Positions 53,801 to 63,407 of a stretch of DNA of 64,000 nt are shown here, one piece after another; the stretch's first letter is position 1; each line of letters begins with the position of its first letter. The position numbers and the translations under genes were made by a program. The stretch spans positions 113,012-177,011 of the forward strand of contig CAUYUJ010014752.1 of the NCBI GenBank assembly GCA_963575745.1. The letters are read 5' to 3'. This DNA is from Prorocentrum cordatum. Lineage: Eukaryota > Sar > Dinophyceae > Prorocentrales > Prorocentraceae. Under the pieces are notes generated by a model that was given only the letters and a program-made list of their open reading frames with translations, did not search any database and had not been told where the DNA came from.

Positions 53801-54507
53801 CATCGTGGGCGTTAGCGCGTCTGGAATCACTTTGTGATCTGGGCGACGAGTGTTTTGCGATCGGCATCGCCAGAGGCAGGGAAAGGCGACAAGAGGTGCG
53901 AGGACAGCCGTGACACCTAACGGATCAACGGGGAGCAGGGCCAGGGTAGTTACCCCTATGTCCAGACCTCTACCGCAAATGGGGTTGCTAGGGCCAGTCC
54001 CGCTGCTTGGAACACAGAGATCGGTCCCAAGGCCCCCGCAATCTTGGGCGCACGTTTGCACTGAAGAAACTCAGGTACGACTGCTGGCGAAAATGTGGCA
54101 CGTTTTTTGATGATCGTCGATCACAAGCGAATTGTGGAGCAAACAGGCATAGGCGACGCATGCAACAACAGGCGGCAGGCAGATATGTAAGCCCGAGTGT
54201 CCGAACAAGATGCTAAGAGATCTGTTCCAGCGCTGGCTCGCAAAAGTGGGTTGAGCGAGGGATGCGTAGACACCTTTACCATTGCAGCGTTATGTGCTGA
54301 TGTGTTTCACAGCCGAGCGTCGCCAACCCAAGCCCAAAGAGCAGAAAGAGTATTGCACTGCGTGTACGAATGATTTCGGAGCTCTTCATGAGTGTGTTCC
54401 AGAACGTGCGTGTGAGCTGCAAGTGCGTGTTGCTGCGCTGCGTCAAAGAACCAACGTCTCCCGTCGCCGCGGTTGCATTGCATAAGCCGACGCCGGTCCC
54501 GACATGA

Positions 54508-54596
54508 TTGTATTACATGGGTTGCATTACGTAGACTGTTACATACGCTGTACCGCATACGTTGCACCACCTAGGTCGCACCGCATAGACTGCAAG
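54508..54596. repeat. TTGCACCACGTAGA-like degenerate minisatellite
   Basis: Units such as TTGCATTACGTAGACTG and TTGCACCACCTAGG in tandem. Fourth locus of this family. The rest of 53830-55690 has no confident gene; a short + frame at 55085-55230 reads SPEDFTLLQRLGEAG but cannot be assigned. Confidence 0.65.
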
Positions 54597-55700
54597 AACC
54601 TGTTGTTTGGGGCTCACGCTGGCTAACATTTTGTGTGCCACGATGTTGCACGGGGGATATTTCGGTGGTGCCTCCGGGAGTTCATATTGTTTGTGGTGTT
54701 AGCGAACGCGCAGGGAATTCGATAATTGCTTCCCATGCCACGGGTGCCGTTGTATCGTTTAATTCTGAAACCTCACACTTTTCGGCTGGAGGTGGCCATA
54801 TAGCATCCACAAGCGTCGTGATCCTAAGACGCCTCGGCGCCCTCGGATTCTGGATTATTATGCTACGGGTCCCCCTTCAACGCTACGCCCTGGCGCCCAA
54901 GCTAACTAGAACTTGGGCTGGCGCGAAGCGTGCGCAGTGGTTCTACTCACTCTCGTGTCAGGCCCCGAGATGCTGGCATGCAGCATGCAACTGTGCTGTG
55001 GCTGCCCTGCCCTGGCTCCGAGAGGTCCGCCCACATTGAAGCGGCCTGCTGCGCTCACGTGTAAACGAGGACAAGGGCGGACGTGTGTATGTGCTACCTG
55101 GGGGCCAAGACCGTGCGCAGCCCACTTGGAGACGTTCTCCTGAAGACTTCACCTTGCTGCAGCGGCTGGGCGAAGCGGGGCGGTCATCGCTGAGACAGAG
55201 GCCGACAGACGCCGACGCCATCCGGCTGCCCACGCCCCGCGGGGCATGGTGCCCTTGGCCTTGGACACAGGCGGCCGGGATCAGAGCGTGGCCCCGCGCT
55301 GGTCTCCGCTGTGTGCGCCATCTCCGATCCGGTCGCCATCTCCGATCCGCGCTTTGTGCGGACCGCGTCGGCCGAGCGGCCGAGCTGCTGGTCGCCACAG
55401 CAGCCTAGCTGGGCTGTCGGCCCGTCGTGGTTCCAGTGCGATTTCGTCGTGGTGCACCTCCTGATCGGAGCGTGTGCTTGCGCCAGCGAGTTTCAAACTG
55501 CATTTTTTCGGGCGCAGCGTTCCGCTGCGGGAGCGGCACGCGGCTGCGTGAGGCAAGTGGGGCCGTTCCCTTTTACCCCCTCCCCTTTTTATCAGTCGTA
55601 CGTTTTGTTGCTAGTGGCCGTTAGGACGTGTGTAACAATTTCTTAACTCTGATCCGGGTGGAGGGCGGGCTCAGGATGGCGTCTCGCTAGCCTTCGCCGG

Positions 55701-55721
55701 ACGTGGCCGTTTTGGCTGAAG
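55701..55721 (+). other. DinoSL-like relict upstream of Gag
   Basis: 17 of 21 bases match the dinoflagellate spliced leader, including TTTTGGCT and the closing AAG; three of the four differences lie in the 5' half. It ends 62 bp before the Gag ATG (55784), the position expected for a leader followed by a short 5' UTR. It suggests that this retroelement copy derives from a trans-spliced mRNA. Confidence 0.6.
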
Positions 55722-55783
55722 CCGGCGAGTTGCGAAACGTTAGAGTGGCCTTAGTTTGCCAGGAACACAGCTCGCCACCAGCA

Positions 55784-57367
55784 ATGTCCCTCTTCCCGCC
55801 TGCGGCGCCTGGCGTGGAGCCCGCGGCAGGGTTCGCGGTGCCACCCCGCGCGGCGGGCGGGGGAGTCGGCGGGGCAGAGAGCGGTGCCGGTTCGAGGGGG
55901 CCAGGCGGGGCAGGCGTCGCGTCAGCTGGAACGACGGCCGCGCTTCGTGGCCTCACCTTCGGCGCCGCTGCCAGGTCGCTGGGCTTCTCCGAGGATCTCC
56001 TCAAGCCTTACGTGGAGGCGCTCGGGGGCGCGTGGGAGAGCACCTCCGTGAGCGACGTGTACGGCAGCCTCGACGGTGACATGTACGAGGCGCTGTGGGC
56101 GGTTAAGACCGAGGAGGGCGTCGACATCACCCCTATCGCGCGCGGCCAGCTCCGCGCCTCGTTGCGGGGCCTGGCGCACGCGGTGGGGCTGCCCCCCCCG
56201 CTCCTGGGCGACATGCCGCCCGTGGTCAGCCAGGGGCCCCTGCAGGCGCCGCAGGCCGCGGCGGCGGCGCCGGCGCAGCAGCCCGAGGTGTACGAGATGA
56301 GCAGCGTCATCGACCAGGGGTCGAAAATCAAGTTCACGATGCTCCCTGCCCTGAAGCTCAAGGAACTCAACGCGAACTACGTGCGGGAGACTGGGCGCCC
56401 GCCCAGGGACTACGAGGACACGACGGACGTCCAGCTCTCGGCGCTGGCCGCCCGGCTCGCCGCGGGCGAGGCGCCGCACGTCGACTTCAGTGTCTTCGGA
56501 CCCTTTGGGAAACGGATCCAGCGGCTCATGAACTTCCAGGCCGACGTCTGGGTGAGCGGCCAGCTGGTGAAGAAGAAGCTCGCCGGGCCAGAGAACTTCG
56601 AGACTTGGCGGAAGGGCTGGCGAGTCTTCCGCGTGGCGGCTATCAAGCTCCAACTTTCGAGGCCGGGTCCCATCGACGATTTTGAGGAAGGGGTGCGGCT
56701 CCTCAACTCGACCTTCCCCCGTGACTGGGGGGCCGTTTTCCTGACCGTCTGCCACTGCTTGGAGGAGCGCTGGCATCAGGTCCGCACGAAGATCGAGGAC
56801 TTGGTGGAGAAGGGCAAGTTCCAGGGCGACTTCGACCGGGAGCGCCCCTGGGAAGCCGTATTCTCTTACACGGCCTACGACAGCGGGCAAGATTCGCAGT
56901 GGTGGAAGATCCACTCGGAGCTCCCGTGCCTGACCGGCAGGACGGGCGGCCGCTCTCGCACGTCGGAGGTCGAGGGCGGCCCATCAGCCGTCGACCAGAT
57001 CGAGCGGCAATCCGATAAGCGGGCTGCTGACCACCACGGCGACGGCTCTGAACGCCCCACGGGCGCTGGGGCGAAGAGGGCCAAGAAGGCGAAGTCTCAT
57101 TGGCAGCAGGTCAGGGACAACAACGCGGCCGGAGAGACCAAGGACGGCCGGTTCACGAAACACCAGGGCGTCGAGTTGTGTTTCAACTGGAACCGCAACG
57201 CCCACGGCTGCTCGTCGCCCTGCCCAGCGAATCGGCAGCACGTGTGTGAATGGTGCAAGGGGCCGCACCGGGCGATCGATGATTCGTGCCCGGCGCCGAA
57301 GCGCCCCGAGGGCTGGCGCCCGGGCAACAGGGGCGGCGGCAAGGGAGGGGGGAAACACCCCCGGTGA
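55784..57367 (+). CDS. Gag-like protein of retroelement
   Basis: 527 codons, ATG at 55784; the frame is open from just after TAG 55688-55690, but the earlier GTG is not a likely start. After an Ala/Gly/Pro-rich N-terminus comes a helical region of capsid-like character (residues about 225-390) with the pattern W-x-x-GW-x-VF (W275 area) and DRERPWEAVFSY. A basic patch KRAKKAKSHW follows near 430-440. A Cys/His cluster spans residues 466-502 with spacing C-x9-C-x3-C-x5-H-x-C-x2-C-x3-H-x6-C, and a Gly/Lys tail ends the protein. The cluster resembles nucleic-acid-binding motifs of DIRS-like and related retroelement Gags. It should package the element RNA. The frame is intact. The stop is TGA followed by CTAG. 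Confidence 0.8.
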   Translation: MSLFPPAAPGVEPAAGFAVPPRAAGGGVGGAESGAGSRGPGGAGVASAGTTAALRGLTFGAAARSLGFSEDLLKPYVEALGGAWESTSVSDVYGSLDGDMYEALWAVKTEEGVDITPIARGQLRASLRGLAHAVGLPPPLLGDMPPVVSQGPLQAPQAAAAAPAQQPEVYEMSSVIDQGSKIKFTMLPALKLKELNANYVRETGRPPRDYEDTTDVQLSALAARLAAGEAPHVDFSVFGPFGKRIQRLMNFQADVWVSGQLVKKKLAGPENFETWRKGWRVFRVAAIKLQLSRPGPIDDFEEGVRLLNSTFPRDWGAVFLTVCHCLEERWHQVRTKIEDLVEKGKFQGDFDRERPWEAVFSYTAYDSGQDSQWWKIHSELPCLTGRTGGRSRTSEVEGGPSAVDQIERQSDKRAADHHGDGSERPTGAGAKRAKKAKSHWQQVRDNNAAGETKDGRFTKHQGVELCFNWNRNAHGCSSPCPANRQHVCEWCKGPHRAIDDSCPAPKRPEGWRPGNRGGGKGGGKHPR

Positions 57368-57371
57368 CTAG
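57365..57371 (+). promoter_or_regulatory. Probable stop-codon readthrough site between Gag and Pol
   Basis: The Gag stop reads TGA CTA G. UGA followed by CUAG is the best-known context for efficient translational readthrough in viruses and animals. After this TGA the same frame has no stop for 161 codons and then continues as the RT-RNase H frame. A Gag-Pol polyprotein of about 1,420 residues is the natural inference. Chance openness is not negligible in this GC-rich linker, so the context base match carries most of the weight. Confidence 0.6.
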
Positions 57372-57850
57372 GCCGCGGCCCCAGTACCCTTACAAGGACG
57401 GCCTCTCCCAGGCCGGGTACCTCAACAAGCTTTGCCCCAATAAGGTCGGCCCTAATAAGGTCTGCGCTGGCGGCCCCAGAGCCGGTCGCGTCGCCCCGCG
57501 CCGAGCCGGCACCTGAATCGCGCTGGCGCGAGCTTGCCGGCGGACCCCCGGCCCCCGGGCCCCCGGGGCCCCAGGCTTCGGGGCCCGCCGGGCGCGCTGG
57601 CGGCGCTGCCGGGGGGCCCGCCGGGGCCGCCGGGCGCGCTGACGACGCAGCCAGGGCTCGCGCGCTGCCGGGGCGTCGCGGACTGGCCCGCGCGTGGGGC
57701 TCCCACCTCGGCGCACTGGCGAAGCTGCAGCGTCGGCTCGGGGAGCTCCGGGCGCGGGGGGGCCAGCGGGCGCGTCGCGGCGACGCTCCGGCCGCAGCTC
57801 GTCCGACGCCGCCCGCGCTGGCGCAGCCGGCTGGCTACCCCGGCCAAGAC

Positions 57851-60046
57851 ATGTGGGATCGGAGACGCGTGCGGCCCCGTCGACCACCCGGCGAGCCGGA
57901 GGGCCCATCCGCGCGTGAGGAGCGGTCGGCCCAGGATGCCCTCTGCACCGCCGGCCTCCGCAACCCTCACAGGGTAGTGAAGGCGTGGGGCGACCTCCAG
58001 GAGGCCATGGCGGTTGTGCGGGCAGCCCTTCTGCGGGCGCGGGCACGTGAGCCCGCTCTGGTCGGGATGGTGGGCGCGTGCGGGCAGCGGCCCTCTCGCG
58101 CGCCCCCGCCCGAGTCTGCTGTCGCGTCTGCCCGCGCCGAGGTGGCAGCGGCCCTGGGTTTGGGGATGGCGCAGGCCGAGGAGCACCATCCGTCCTCCCC
58201 ACTGCGGCACGTGATCTTCGCGGAGTGCGCCCGCCGGTCGAAGGACCCCGACGTGCGCGTGCCCATCTGGCTCCGGGAGGGAGCCCCGATGGGCATCCGG
58301 CGAGCGATCGCCCCCGGCGGCCATTTCCCGTTGGCGGCCGCAGAGGCGACCCTTTCAGTGGACGCCTTCCGCAGGGAGTTTTGTTTTTCAGGAAACCATC
58401 GCTCGTTCGTGGATGATTTCGGCGAGAACGAGGCGCCGACGCTCCCCCTCGTCCGGGAGTACCTGGAGAAGGGGTTCGGCCGAGCATTTCCGTCTCGCGA
58501 GGCCGCCGAGGAGGTCTTCGGGCCCACGTATCCCGCGCCGCTCGGAAACGTCCGGAAGCGGAAGCAGGGCGGGGACGGCTGGAAGAACCGCATCATCCAG
58601 GACTTGAAGGCATCGCGGGTGAACCTCCTCAGCTCCACTCCCGAGCGGGCGGTGCTGCCCCGTGGCATCGACCACGCCGTGGACATGGCGACCCTCTTTA
58701 CGGCGGGCGGAGCCGACCACGGGGAGATCCTCGTCATCGACTTCTCAGACGCCTTCATGTCGTGCCCGCTCCACGAGAGCGAGCGCCCGTACAATTGCGC
58801 CGAGGTGCGGGGCCTCGAGGCGGAGAACGACTACACGTTCATCGTGTGGGCGGTGCTCGGGTTCGGGGGAAAGGCGAATCCCCTGGTCTGGGCCCGCGTG
58901 GCCAGCGCGGCGGCGCGGACTGCGCAGGCGCTGACGCTGAGCGGGGGCCTGCGGCTCCAGCTGTACGTGGACGACCCAGCGCTGGCGGTGCAGGGCCCTC
59001 CGCGGGCGTGCGAGCAGGAATTCGATCTGGCCTTGCTTTGGTGGCTCGTGCTCGGGCTGCGCATCGCGTGGAAGAAGGGCCGCCACGCGCACGGGCCCCT
59101 CCGCGGGGGCCCGCGTCCGGCCCTGGAGCACGAGTGGATCGGCATTCGCTTCGCGATGGCCGAGGATTGTGCCGTCATGGGGCTCACCCAGAACTTCATC
59201 GATGAGTTGCTGGAGCTCCTCCGCCACTTCATGGCGAAGAAGGGCCATGCGCCGATCAAGCAAGCGCGGTCGTTGGTGGGGAAGGCAGCCCGGGTTGCTC
59301 AGATCATCCCGGCCGCGACCCCGTTCGCCGCGGCCTTGTGGGCGGCGCTGACGGGGGCCCTCCGCCAGGCGAACGCGGGGAAGCGGGAGTCCCCGCCGAA
59401 CACGGTGCCGCTCCAGCGCTTCTTCACCGCGGCTCGCTGGTTCCGCGCGTTGCTGGAGCCAGTCGACGAGGCGCGCCGACCCGAGTGCTTCTTCCCGCTG
59501 GAGCGGCGAGTGTATCCGCGCCCCGACGCGGTTCAGTGGCCGCGATCCAGATACCACGTTGAATTTGACGCCTGCCCCTGGGGGGGCGGCGCCGCGCTGT
59601 TCGAGGGCGCGACCCCAGTCGAGTGGTTTGCGACTTCGTGGGACCAGGAGGTGCTCGACGTCTTCGGAGCCGTTCTGGGCTTGGCAAAGTATCAGAGCCT
59701 CTGGGAGTTCATCACGCTCCTCCTCGCGCTCATCATTTGGCGGTGCCACGCGGAGCACGCCGTGCTCTACGTCCTCGGGGACAACGTGGCGGCCTTGCAG
59801 GACGCGATGCAGCTCAAAGGCAGCGGAGACATGCTCGTCGTCGCCCGGGAGATCGCCTGGCGGGCAGCTCGGTGGCCCCTGCACTTCGAGTGCGCCCACT
59901 TGCCCAAGGAGCTCAACCTCGTCGCCGACTCCCTGAGCCGTTTGGCGGCCGTGCCTCCCGCGGCGTTCCCAGCTAGGCTGCACGGCGTGCCGCGGAGCCC
60001 CGTGCCCGCGTGGCGCCAGGTGTGGCGGGCCCGGGCTCCCGAGTGA
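57851..60046 (+). CDS. Reverse transcriptase-RNase H (Pol) of DIRS-like retroelement
   Basis: 731 codons from the first ATG; the frame is open back to the Gag stop at 57365. Reverse transcriptase motifs: KNRIIQDLKAS near residue 245; motif A VIDFSDAF with catalytic D297; GFGGKANPLVWARV near 335-350; motif C YVDD at 372-375. Thumb-like helices lie near 473-500 (RSLVGKAARVAQII). RNase H motifs: D573 in EFDACPWGGG, E619 in LWEF, D644 in GDNVAAL, D693 in VADSLSR. All key residues are present and no stop or shift interrupts, so this copy may be active. The RNase H with ADSLSR ending and the absence of protease and integrase suggest a DIRS-like lineage; no tyrosine recombinase was found, so class is uncertain. 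A Pro/Gly/Ala-rich linker precedes the ATG. Confidence 0.88.
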   Translation: MWDRRRVRPRRPPGEPEGPSAREERSAQDALCTAGLRNPHRVVKAWGDLQEAMAVVRAALLRARAREPALVGMVGACGQRPSRAPPPESAVASARAEVAAALGLGMAQAEEHHPSSPLRHVIFAECARRSKDPDVRVPIWLREGAPMGIRRAIAPGGHFPLAAAEATLSVDAFRREFCFSGNHRSFVDDFGENEAPTLPLVREYLEKGFGRAFPSREAAEEVFGPTYPAPLGNVRKRKQGGDGWKNRIIQDLKASRVNLLSSTPERAVLPRGIDHAVDMATLFTAGGADHGEILVIDFSDAFMSCPLHESERPYNCAEVRGLEAENDYTFIVWAVLGFGGKANPLVWARVASAAARTAQALTLSGGLRLQLYVDDPALAVQGPPRACEQEFDLALLWWLVLGLRIAWKKGRHAHGPLRGGPRPALEHEWIGIRFAMAEDCAVMGLTQNFIDELLELLRHFMAKKGHAPIKQARSLVGKAARVAQIIPAATPFAAALWAALTGALRQANAGKRESPPNTVPLQRFFTAARWFRALLEPVDEARRPECFFPLERRVYPRPDAVQWPRSRYHVEFDACPWGGGAALFEGATPVEWFATSWDQEVLDVFGAVLGLAKYQSLWEFITLLLALIIWRCHAEHAVLYVLGDNVAALQDAMQLKGSGDMLVVAREIAWRAARWPLHFECAHLPKELNLVADSLSRLAAVPPAAFPARLHGVPRSPVPAWRQVWRARAPE

Positions 60047-60289
60047 GACGTGCGCCACGCCAGTCTCAGCCGCGCGCTCCCGGACGCCCAGCGGGGGCCT
60101 GGGCAGGGCGGCGCCAGGCCATGAAGGCGGCGCCGCCGCTCGGCTCCCGGGGAAAAGGCAGTGCAGGGCGGCGCGAGACCGTATCAGCAGAGGGGTGGCT
60201 TGAAAAGTTTTGCTTTCATCGTCCCAACCTTTTCCTCGCCCCACCGGAGGTCCCCGGGGGCGGGGCGGGGCCGCCCCCGCGGGCGCCCA

Positions 60290-60475
60290 GCGGGCGTCCG
60301 GGGGGCGGCCGGGCGCCCCCCTGGGGAATTCTGAGCGCACCCTGGCGGGCGCTCAGAATTCGCTGGGCGGTGGCTGGGCGCCCCCGGGGAATTCTGAGCG
60401 CACCCTGGCGGGCGCTCAGAATTCGCCGGGCGGCGGCCGGGCGCCCCCGGTGAATTCTGGTCACCCGGCCCCCCG
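60290..60475 (+). repeat. 63-bp tandem repeats with GAATTCTGAGCGC hairpins
   Basis: Two and a half copies of a 63-bp unit. Each full unit contains a perfect 13-bp inverted repeat, GAATTCTGAGCGC...GCGCTCAGAATTC, with a 10-nt loop (60326-60361 and 60389-60424). A third unit starts at 60452 but diverges after GAATTCTGG. The repeats lie 245 bp after the Pol stop, in the probable 3' untranslated region of the retroelement. Confidence 0.85.
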
Positions 60476-60531
60476 CGCGCACCCCTGGCCACCCGGCCCC
60501 CCGGCGCCGAAGGGCAAGACCCAGAGGTTCT

Positions 60532-60600
60532 CCGGTTCTATCAGTTAGAACCGGACTACAACGGATCTATCCATGTTATGGTTATATCATGGATAGATCC
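60532..60600. repeat. Two consecutive perfect hairpins
   Basis: Hairpin 1: CCGGTTCTA / TAGAACCGG, 5-nt loop, 60532-60554. Hairpin 2: GGATCTATCCATG / CATGGATAGATCC, 12-nt loop, 60563-60600. Both are perfect inverted repeats, 8 bp apart. They may mark the 3' end of the retroelement or act as transcript stability or termination signals; this is inference. Confidence 0.8.
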
Positions 60601-60714
60601 GGAACACGTGCTGTTTCACGTAAAAAGCGCTTTGCAAGGCGCGCGCCATTGAAGACCGTGCAATAAAACAAACGCGCGCGACCGCACGAAGATCGCAACA
60701 CCAAATGCACAAGC

Positions 60715-60735
60715 TTATCAGCCAAAATGGCTACT
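60715..60735 (-). other. DinoSL-like relict, minus strand
   Basis: GTAGCCATTTTGGCT matches 15 consecutive bases of the dinoflagellate spliced leader (60721-60735 on the minus strand). The last four bases (CAAG in the leader) are changed to GATA. No long frame follows on the minus strand, so any retroposed sequence behind it is short or decayed. Confidence 0.65.
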
Positions 60736-60739
60736 GCAG

Positions 60740-61015
60740 GAGGATGTGGGGCGAACGTCAGGGATAACTTTGATGACGGTGGCGAGGATGACCGGTTGAT
60801 TGGGTGCATTGCGTTGTTTAACCGCGTTGTGTTCGGACATTGGTTTGGGCGCCAACGTCTATATGGGCCAGCGAAGTATTTCTGTGGACGCCACGACGCA
60901 TGGGGCACAACTTAACAAAACGGACGCGGCCCCACGCCCATATTATGGATAACGCGCCCTTGCGCGCGTGCGACCGCGTGAACATTATAGGCGAATGGTG
61001 CGAGGAGAGGGAGGT
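60740..61015. other. Non-repetitive spacer, no gene
   Basis: Short competing frames on both strands (60-108 codons), without recognisable identity. Confidence 0.4.
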
Positions 61016-61435
61016 GAGGAGGAGCAAAAGGAGGAGGAGGAGGAGGAGGAGGAGGAGGAGGAGGAGGAGGAAAAGGAGGAGGAGGAGGAGGAGGAGAAGA
61101 GTCAGAGGGCGGAGGCATCATGGGTGAAGGGGGAGGGGTACAAGAGGAGGAGGAGCAGCAGCAGGAAGGGGAGGGGGAGGACGAGGAGGAGAAGAAAGAG
61201 GAGGAGGAGGAAGAAGAGGAGGATGAAGATAAGGATGATTGTAGAAGAGAAGGAGGAGGACGAGGAAGAGGGGGAAGAGGAAGAGGAGCTGGATGGAGTA
61301 GGCATGAGCGCTGATGATGAGAAGAAGGATACAAACATCGCAACGACGGAGGAGGAGGAGGAGAGGAGAAGGAGGCTAACGAGGAGGAAGAGGATGATGA
61401 TAATGAAACAAGAGAGGGCGAACGACCCAGGATGA
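61016..61435. repeat. GGA/GAAGA purine-rich tract
   Basis: GGA microsatellite (61018-61096) followed by a long degenerate purine stretch with GAGGAAGAGG units. The + frame is Glu/Arg-rich and the - frame Ser/Leu/Pro-rich; both are artefacts of composition. Confidence 0.9.
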
Positions 61436-61449
61436 GAACAGAGGAGAGT

Positions 61450-61522
61450 GATCGAATGGAAACTGTTCCGCCAAGTGTCCCGAAGCTGCGGATCGAATGA
61501 AAACTGTCCCGCCAAGTGTCCA
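61450..61522. repeat. 41-bp tandem duplication
   Basis: GATCGAATGRAAACTGTYCC and then GCCAAGTGTCC appear twice, 41 bp apart. A following stretch (61545-61936) has + frames with Cys-containing, mixed composition (for example HAFCMNAACKGGAMEVF) that might be an exon, but no family is recognised. Confidence 0.8.
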
Positions 61523-62662
61523 TGTTTTCTAAAGACGTTCTCGTTTGCGAATGCGACAGCGTTCACACAGGCAGCCTCGGCGGTACGAAGCAATGACGTC
61601 ATCCCGATCGTCATCAGACCCACTGAACTTAAAACGCGAAGCATTAGTTGGGCGTGGGACGCCGCGAGACCAGTCTTTCGGGCCCTGGCGTTGCAGGCGC
61701 CCAGCGACGCTCGAGGGAATCCATGCCAAGGAGAAAACCGCAACCATCTCTGTTGCCCATTGCTCGGAAAGTCCAGGGTTCAGGAGGGGCAAGCACGCCT
61801 TCTGTATGAATGCGGCATGCAAGGGCGGGGCAATGGAGGTGTTTGCGTTTTTCCCCTGGAGCAGGGCTTCTTGTTCGAGCCGTGCTTTCTCTGCAGCCTC
61901 GGAAAACTCGGCCGCTTCCTGATGGAGTTGGCTTGAGCACAGACCGATCGTTTGACGCCGTCCCCCTTCCCCCCCTGCGAGCGGGGGAGCACGAGGGGGG
62001 AGAGGACAGTGGGGGGCCGAGGAGGGGCTCCTTGCTCTCTATCTCACGTCACGCCTCCACTCGGAGTGGATACATGAAGTGAGATAGATGAGGCGACTGG
62101 TGGGGTGGGGGGCGGGCGTTGTGTTAGCCCTCACGTCCAGGTTGCGTCGTTCGGTCTTGTGCTCTTTACGCCGTCGTGCCGACGAGCTGGGCGGGTCGGC
62201 TTCCGACGAGTCCGCTTGAAACTCTTCGGGCTCAGAACCTACAAATGACGACAGAGGCAACGAGGACGGAACGCGTGGTCGCCTTTCTGATACATCGGCG
62301 ATGTGGTACATTCGGGTCCGTGCCCGACTCGGCATCACCGATGCACCGACGATGCATTTGCTTTATCTTCCGACCTCGTTCGCTCTGCCCGCAGTCGGGT
62401 AGACCGAAGAGCCGAGCTTCTCTTGTCTCCATCTCCTGTAGGTCCCGAAGCCTTCCTTCTTGTCCTCGTCCTCCTCCTCCGCCCCCTCCTCCTTCAAATT
62501 AAACAGCTCCAGGGCCATCTCTCGCGCATGTGCCTCGTCCGCTGTCCGTGCACGGCGGCGCGTCGATGGCGCCGCGGCGCCGAGTTGCGCCCGATGGGCA
62601 AACGAAGGGGACAGCTTCCTCTTAGGATGCATCTCGGCTTCGAGCCAGGGGGGCGGGGGGCG

Positions 62663-62896
62663 AGGAGGAGGAGGAGGAGGAGGAGGAGGAGGAGGTGGAG
62701 GAGGAGGAGGAGGGAGAGGAGGGAGAGGAGGGAGAGGAGGAGGAGGAGGAGGAGGGAGGAGGAGGAGGAGGGAGGAAGGAGGAGGAGGAGGGAGGAGGAG
62801 GAGGAGGAGGAAGAGGAATGAGAAGAGGAGTTGGAGGAGGAAGGGGAGGCGCGAATGAGGAGGAGGAGGAGGAGGAGGAGGAGGAGGAAGAAGAAT
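62663..62896. repeat. GGA microsatellite, about 230 bp
   Basis: GGA units with GGAGGGA and GAAGA variants. A short region before it (62290-62352) carries the repeat CATCGGCGATG/CACCGATGCACCGACGATGC, related to CCGATGCATCGGCGATGCG at 475-493. Confidence 0.9.
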
Positions 62897-63407
62897 AATA
62901 GGGTCGCATTGTGGCCCTTGGTTCCATGAGATCATCAGCTGAGACGGAGCTAATGTCATGATGATGGTTCGCCGTCCGCCCTAATCCTGCAGACCTTCCG
63001 AAGACGGAAGAGGCAGGAGCAGGGTTAAGGCAGGCGGCGGTGGACATGTCATGCCATTTGTTTTTTTTTCAGCCGTACGCTTGTTCGCGCCGCGCTGCTC
63101 GTATTCCGAGCTGACCTCGGGAAGTGCAAGTGTTTCACTTCCACGGCCATCGGTCGCGATCATCTTCGCGCTTCTGCATGTGATACGGTACGATTAGGGG
63201 GTAAGAGCGGTATCGTCCTCCTCGTGCTCCTTGAACCTCTCTCCTTACCTTCTCTTACTCATATTCCTCAAGAAGTCCGTGCGGTGGCTCAAAGGTACAC
63301 CAACTCAAACGCACCACAAATTCTCTCTACCGATGCCCCCCAACTGACTTCAATGCTGGGCCACTCGAACGCTGAGAATTAAGTTTCAAACAGAACACGC
63401 ATGAAGT

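Noticed and set aside
53831-53915. Possible next PKA-R exon (DLGDECFAIGIARG resembling GDYFGELALL)
   Set aside because: The conserved Glu and the PRAA motif are missing, and no fitting splice sites are seen.
55085-55230. Possible protein kinase start (SPEDFTLLQRLGEAG)
   Set aside because: The Gly-rich loop G-x-G-x-x-G is absent and no further kinase motifs follow in any frame.
57390-58487. 365-codon minus-strand frame
   Set aside because: Shadow of the Gag-Pol linker and RT N-terminus in GC-rich DNA; no domain.
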